Source: Clostridia bacterium (lineage in GTDB: Bacteria; Bacillota; Clostridia; Oscillospirales; CAG-272). Taken from it: a stretch of 44,420 nucleotides of DNA. Shown here one piece after another: positions 40,814-44,420 of the stretch (position 1 is its first letter; the number at the start of each line of letters is the position of its first letter). The notes under the pieces are model-generated. The model did no database searches. It was not told the DNA's origin and saw only the letters and a program-made list of their open reading frames with translations. Where the stretch lies: assembly GCA_017540175.1 (NCBI GenBank), contig JAFYBN010000052.1, positions 1 to 44,420 on the forward strand, written 5' to 3'. The position numbers were made by a program, and so were the translations under genes.

Positions 40814-42619
40814 ATGGGACTCTCAACCGTTGTGCATGAATGCGATTTCTGCGTGGTCGGCGGAGGGCTCGCCGGCATGGCGGCCGCCATTGCCGCGGCG
40901 CGGGGAGGCACGAAGGTCGTCATCCTGCAGGACCGCCCGATGTTCGGCGGCAACGCCTCGTCCGAGGTCCGGATGTGGGTGTGCGGCGCGGACGGCGGCG
41001 ACAACCGCGAGACCGGGATCATCGAAGAGATCCAGCTCGAAAGCCTGTATTACAACCCAGACAAGAACTACGCCGTCTGGGACGGCCTGCTCTGGAACAA
41101 GATCAAATCGGAAAAGAATATCACGCCCCTTCTGAACTGCTCGGTCTGCGCGGCGGACTGCGCGGACGGGGAGGACGGGCGGCGCATCGTCTCGGTCACC
41201 GGCTGGCAGACGACGACGCAGACCTGGCACCGCGTCAAGGCGGCTCTTTTCGCAGACTGCTCCGGCGACAGCATCCTCGCGCCGCTCACGGGAGCCGAGT
41301 ACCGCATGGGACGGGAGGCAAGGGACGAGTTCGGGGAGAAGACCTCGCAGGAAGTCGCCGATTCCCAAACGATGGGCATGAGCTGTCTCATCCAGTGCCG
41401 CAAAACAGATCGGAAATCGACCTTTCTCGCGCCGCCGTGGGCGAAGAAGCTCACGCCCGACCTCATCCGCCTGCGCCGCCCGAACATGACGTCGACCGCG
41501 GAGAATTTCTGGTACCTCGAGCTCGGCGGGAACCGGGATTCGATCGGGGATACCGAAGAGGTGCGGGACGAACTTGTCGCACTCGCGTACGGGATGTTCG
41601 ACTACGTCAAGAACAGCGGTGAGGTGGAGGACGGCGACTATTGGCAGCTCGATTTTCTCGGCTTCCTTCCCGGCAAGCGCGAATCGCGGCGCATGGTCGG
41701 GGACTATATCATGACGCAGGGCGACGTGCTCTCGGGCGGACGCTTCGACGACGTGATCGCGTTCGGCGGCTGGCCGCTGGACGATCATCACCCGGACGGC
41801 TTTTACCACGCCGGCAATCCGAACGTGTGGGGGAGCACCCCCGTGCCCTACGGCATCCCCTACCGCTGTGTCTATTCGAAGAATATCTCAAATCTCTTCT
41901 TCGCCGGGCGCAACATCTCCTTGACCCACGCCGCGATGAGCTCGGCACGGGTGATGGCGACCTGCGCGACTCTCGGCGAAGCGGTCGGCACGGCGGCGAA
42001 CCTCGCCCGGGAAACGGGACTCTCCCCCCGCGGCGTCGGACGGGAAAAGATCGGCGAACTGCAGGCGCGGCTCATGGAACAGGGCTGCTTCCTGCCGTAT
42101 CTGCGCCGCTCGATTCCCGATTTCGTGCGGGAGGCGGCGCTGCTCCGCGCACAGGACGAAAACCTCAGAAACGGCGCGGACCGTGTGAACCGGACCTATG
42201 GGGGCGGGGAAGAGGGCGTATTCGTTCCGCTCGGCGAGCGGGCGGGCTACCGCTTCCGCAAGCCGGTTCGCGTCAGGAACATCCACATCGCCTTCGACTC
42301 CGATCTCCCCCGCGCGAGTCTGCCGGGCGATTCCTGCGAACAGCGCCATACCATGCGAGCAAACGTTTTTGAGGACGGATGCGGCAAATCCCCGACCATG
42401 ACGATGCCGAAAACCCTTGTCCGCGCGTACCGCGTCGAGGGCGTCACCGCGGACGGGGAGCGCGTGACGATCCTCAGGGAAGAGAACAATCTCCGCCAGT
42501 GCGTGAACATCCCATGCGGCGCCGCGTTCACGGAGCTCGCCCTCATCCCCGAATCCCTGTGGGGCGGGGAAGGGTACGGCGAAGGAGACGCGCACGTCCT
42601 GTCCTTCGACGCGCGGTAA
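40814..42619 (+). CDS. FAD-dependent oxidoreductase (FAD_oxidored type)
   Basis: 601 aa. The N-terminal Rossmann motif FCVVGGGLAGMAAAIAAARGG is followed by ILQDRPMFGGNASSEVRMWV and later NLFFAGRNISLTHAAMSSARVMATCATLGEAVG, the FAD-binding set of a family common in polysaccharide loci. The last 160 residues form a beta-rich domain (VPLGERAGYRF...VRNIHIAFDSDL) that may bind sugar. The reaction is unknown; oxidation of a sugar hydroxyl or a related group is plausible from context. ATG 40814 is chosen over a GTG six bases earlier because GGAGG lies in ideal position. Confidence 0.85.
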   Translation: MGLSTVVHECDFCVVGGGLAGMAAAIAAARGGTKVVILQDRPMFGGNASSEVRMWVCGADGGDNRETGIIEEIQLESLYYNPDKNYAVWDGLLWNKIKSEKNITPLLNCSVCAADCADGEDGRRIVSVTGWQTTTQTWHRVKAALFADCSGDSILAPLTGAEYRMGREARDEFGEKTSQEVADSQTMGMSCLIQCRKTDRKSTFLAPPWAKKLTPDLIRLRRPNMTSTAENFWYLELGGNRDSIGDTEEVRDELVALAYGMFDYVKNSGEVEDGDYWQLDFLGFLPGKRESRRMVGDYIMTQGDVLSGGRFDDVIAFGGWPLDDHHPDGFYHAGNPNVWGSTPVPYGIPYRCVYSKNISNLFFAGRNISLTHAAMSSARVMATCATLGEAVGTAANLARETGLSPRGVGREKIGELQARLMEQGCFLPYLRRSIPDFVREAALLRAQDENLRNGADRVNRTYGGGEEGVFVPLGERAGYRFRKPVRVRNIHIAFDSDLPRASLPGDSCEQRHTMRANVFEDGCGKSPTMTMPKTLVRAYRVEGVTADGERVTILREENNLRQCVNIPCGAAFTELALIPESLWGGEGYGEGDAHVLSFDAR

Positions 42620-42707
42620 AACGGCAGGGACCGGGGGGGATCCGCGGCGGCGCGAACAGAGAAACACCGGCGCGTAACGCGGACCGTGAAGAAAAAGCAA
42701 AAAAAGG

Positions 42708-42736
42708 TTGCATTCCGTTGAGTTGTGTGGTATAAT
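42708..42736 (+). promoter_or_regulatory. Promoter of the solute-binding protein gene
   Basis: TTGCAT (42708-42713), 17-bp spacer ending TGG, TATAAT (42731-42736); extended -10. Confidence 0.8.
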
Positions 42737-42780
42737 CATTTTATATCAAAAAAAGCAAAGAAATCCACGGAGGGATCATC

Positions 42781-44253
42781 GTGAAAAAAAGACTGCTTTC
42801 CCTGTTCCTCGCGCTCCTTATGATCACCGGCGCGCTTTTATCCTGCTCCCAGCAGACGGAAAACGCGGAGGAAGACACGGGCGCCGCCCCGTCTCAGACG
42901 TCCGACGCGCCCGCGGGGGAGAATGCCGGGACGGAGCCCGTCGAGGAGGTAAAGGACGATTTGCCCGAGCGCAATTATAACGGCGCGGCGTACAACATCT
43001 ACACCCGCTCGAACACGACGCACTACGCTTTCCTCGCTGAGGAAATGAACGGCGAGGTGCTGAACGACGCGATCTACGAGCGCAATCTCGGCGTCGCCGA
43101 CCGGTTCAACGTCGCGTTCACCGAGACCGAGTATTCCGACGAGATCATGGCGCAGAACAACGTGCAGTCCGGGGACGACACCTTCTCCCTCATGAACGTG
43201 CGCTGCACCGCCGCCGACAACATGGCGAAAAAGCGTCTGGTCTTCGACATCAGCACCTTTCAGTACATCGACCTTTCGAAGCCCTACTGGGACGACGAAC
43301 TCACCCGCATGATCGGGGTCGGCGATCGTCAGTTCACCGCCATCGGCTCCGCCGACCTCACGGTGATCGACTTCATGAACGTGCTTCTCTTCAACAAAGC
43401 CCTGCACGAGCAGTACGGGATCGAGAATCTTTACGACGCGGTGCGCGAAGGACGCTGGACCTTCGACCGCTTCGGCGAATACGCCGCGCTGGCGACGCAG
43501 GACGTGGACGGCAACGGAAAGTATGACAAGAACGACCAGTGGGGCATGCTCGGCGTCGCGAAATATCTCCATTGCTCCCTGATCCCGGCGGGCGGTGCGC
43601 GGTACATCGGGAAGGATGAGAAAAACTACCCCTATTTCGCGCTGGGCGACGAGCGTTTCACCACCGTGTTCGAGAAGATTTTCGCGATCTGCAACGACAA
43701 CAACGCATGGTACAAGACGAGCGACAGCTCGAACGAGGCGACCGAGTACCACAACATGTTCCGCAACGGTCAGGGGTTCTTCCTCGTGACGATGTTCTAC
43801 TACATCGAATCCCTGCGCGACATGGATTACGATTTCGGCATCCTGCCCTTCCCGAAGTTCGACGAACAGCAGGAGAATTACGAAAGCCGCATTTCGTTCT
43901 TTGACACCTCCGTCATCCCCGTGACCGTGCCGGACAGCGAAATGTCCTCCATCGTGCTGGAGGCGCTGACCTGCTGGTCCTTCAACAAGGTGATCCCCGC
44001 TTATAAGGACGTCGCGCTGAAATCCAAATTTGCCCGCGACGAGGACTCATCGAAGATGATCGACCTCATTCTCGAGCACCGCGTCATCGACTTCGGCGAC
44101 ACCTATTTCGCGGATACGATCCGCGACGGCTTCGTTGCCGGTATGTTCGTGGACGACAACCGGAACCTGGCGTCCCAGATCAAGTCCCGCACCAAAGTAA
44201 TCAACAAGCAGCTTGAAAAGATGATCACCTCCTACGAAGAGGGCGAGGAATAA
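42781..44253 (+). CDS. Extracellular solute-binding lipoprotein (ABC sugar importer type)
   Basis: 490-aa lipoprotein: MKKRLLSLFLALLMITGALLSC gives lipobox Cys22, followed by an acidic Glu/Ala/Pro linker and a family 1-like binding protein (roughly 55-480; LNDAIYERNLGVADRFNV and YDVDGNGKYDKNDQWGM-like elements near 240). Such proteins deliver oligosaccharides to MalFG-type permeases. The start is GTG at 42781 with GGAGGG upstream and follows the promoter by about 45 bases. No permease follows in the window; an insertion sequence begins about 50-60 bases after its stop. Confidence 0.87.
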   Translation: MKKRLLSLFLALLMITGALLSCSQQTENAEEDTGAAPSQTSDAPAGENAGTEPVEEVKDDLPERNYNGAAYNIYTRSNTTHYAFLAEEMNGEVLNDAIYERNLGVADRFNVAFTETEYSDEIMAQNNVQSGDDTFSLMNVRCTAADNMAKKRLVFDISTFQYIDLSKPYWDDELTRMIGVGDRQFTAIGSADLTVIDFMNVLLFNKALHEQYGIENLYDAVREGRWTFDRFGEYAALATQDVDGNGKYDKNDQWGMLGVAKYLHCSLIPAGGARYIGKDEKNYPYFALGDERFTTVFEKIFAICNDNNAWYKTSDSSNEATEYHNMFRNGQGFFLVTMFYYIESLRDMDYDFGILPFPKFDEQQENYESRISFFDTSVIPVTVPDSEMSSIVLEALTCWSFNKVIPAYKDVALKSKFARDEDSSKMIDLILEHRVIDFGDTYFADTIRDGFVAGMFVDDNRNLASQIKSRTKVINKQLEKMITSYEEGEE

Positions 44254-44306
44254 AAAACAGCGGACGCGCCGATCCCGACAGTGAACCGCTCCAGTAAAAA
44301 CGGACA

Positions 44307-44352
44307 ATGACAAAAAAGCTCTTATGTGGTACAATACTGCATAGGAGCTTTT
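44307..44352 (+). promoter_or_regulatory. IS promoter embedded in a hairpin
   Basis: ATGACA (44307-44312), 17-bp spacer, TACAAT (44330-44335). AAAAGCTCTTATG (44314-44326) and CATAGGAGCTTTT (44340-44352) form a 13-bp inverted repeat, with the -10 inside the loop. It precedes the right-hand transposase start by about 20 bases. Confidence 0.7.
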
Positions 44353-44372
44353 GCTATGAAGGAGGGAGAGAG

Positions 44373-44420
44373 ATGGCAGGAAAGAAAGGGATGAAGCACT
44401 ACCCCGAGGAGCTCAAGGAG
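44373..44420 (+). mobile_element. IS3-type transposase OrfA, N-terminal fragment (cut by window edge)
   Basis: Sixteen codons (MAGKKGMKHYPEELKE) starting at ATG 44373, with GGAGGGAGAG just upstream. This opening is typical of the IS3-family OrfA helix-turn-helix protein. It differs from the left-hand element, so the two are not copies of one IS, and both read outwards from the window. Call limited by the short piece. Confidence 0.65.

Overview
The window comes from a GC-rich Gram-positive anaerobe, most likely an uncultured gut or rumen Clostridia (Oscillospiraceae-like). The evidence is a T-box leader in front of thrS, RNase J, an 82-residue AbrB/SpoVT-type regulator with a zinc ribbon, UppP, an LtaS-like lipoteichoic acid synthase, lipoprotein signal peptides, strong SD sequences and many near-consensus SigA promoters with 17-bp spacers. 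The genus cannot be told from sequence reading alone. No tRNA, rRNA, CRISPR array or prophage was seen.

Layout. 1-140: 5' end of an IS3-type element reading out of the window. 183-4854: blaI-blaR1-like signalling pair whose sensor protein is very large. 5173-7266: DUF4838 lipoprotein. 7277-11910: minus-strand housekeeping block (uppP; then RNase J, Dabb protein and U32 peptidase as one operon with a long leader). 12207-13058: small membrane protein and AbrB-type regulator. 13247-15443: thrS under a compact T-box. 15568-17932: ABC exporter. 17954-23335: operon of glucuronate isomerase, membrane-anchored CotH kinase-like protein and membrane-anchored discoidin-like protein. 23738-28739: divergent pair of a membrane-tethered clostripain-family protease and an LtaS-like enzyme. 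28845-30089: URO-D/methyltransferase-like protein. 30265-31481: PadR regulator with a DUF1700/zinc-ribbon membrane protein. 31701-33520: ECF sigma factor and membrane anti-sigma-like protein. 33692-44253: sugar-degradation region (GH51 arabinofuranosidase, a protein of unknown function, a six-hairpin glycosidase-like protein, VanX-type dipeptidase, sulfatase, FAD-dependent oxidoreductase, solute-binding lipoprotein). 44307-44420: start of a second IS3-type element, also reading outwards.

How the genes may work together. The right-hand region looks like part of a plant or host glycan utilisation locus in which the enzymes are cytoplasmic (GH51, sulfatase, oxidoreductase and six-hairpin protein lack signal peptides) and a solute-binding lipoprotein would feed them; the permeases expected after that lipoprotein are not in the window, and an insertion sequence begins there instead. 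Several loci deal with the cell surface: UppP, LtaS-like enzyme, clostripain-like protease, CotH/discoidin pair, BlaR1-like sensor and VanX-like dipeptidase. The least conventional parts are the enlarged BlaR1-like receptor with a duplicated extracellular module, the uxaC-cotH-discoidin operon, and the leader RNAs of thrS and of the RNase J operon.
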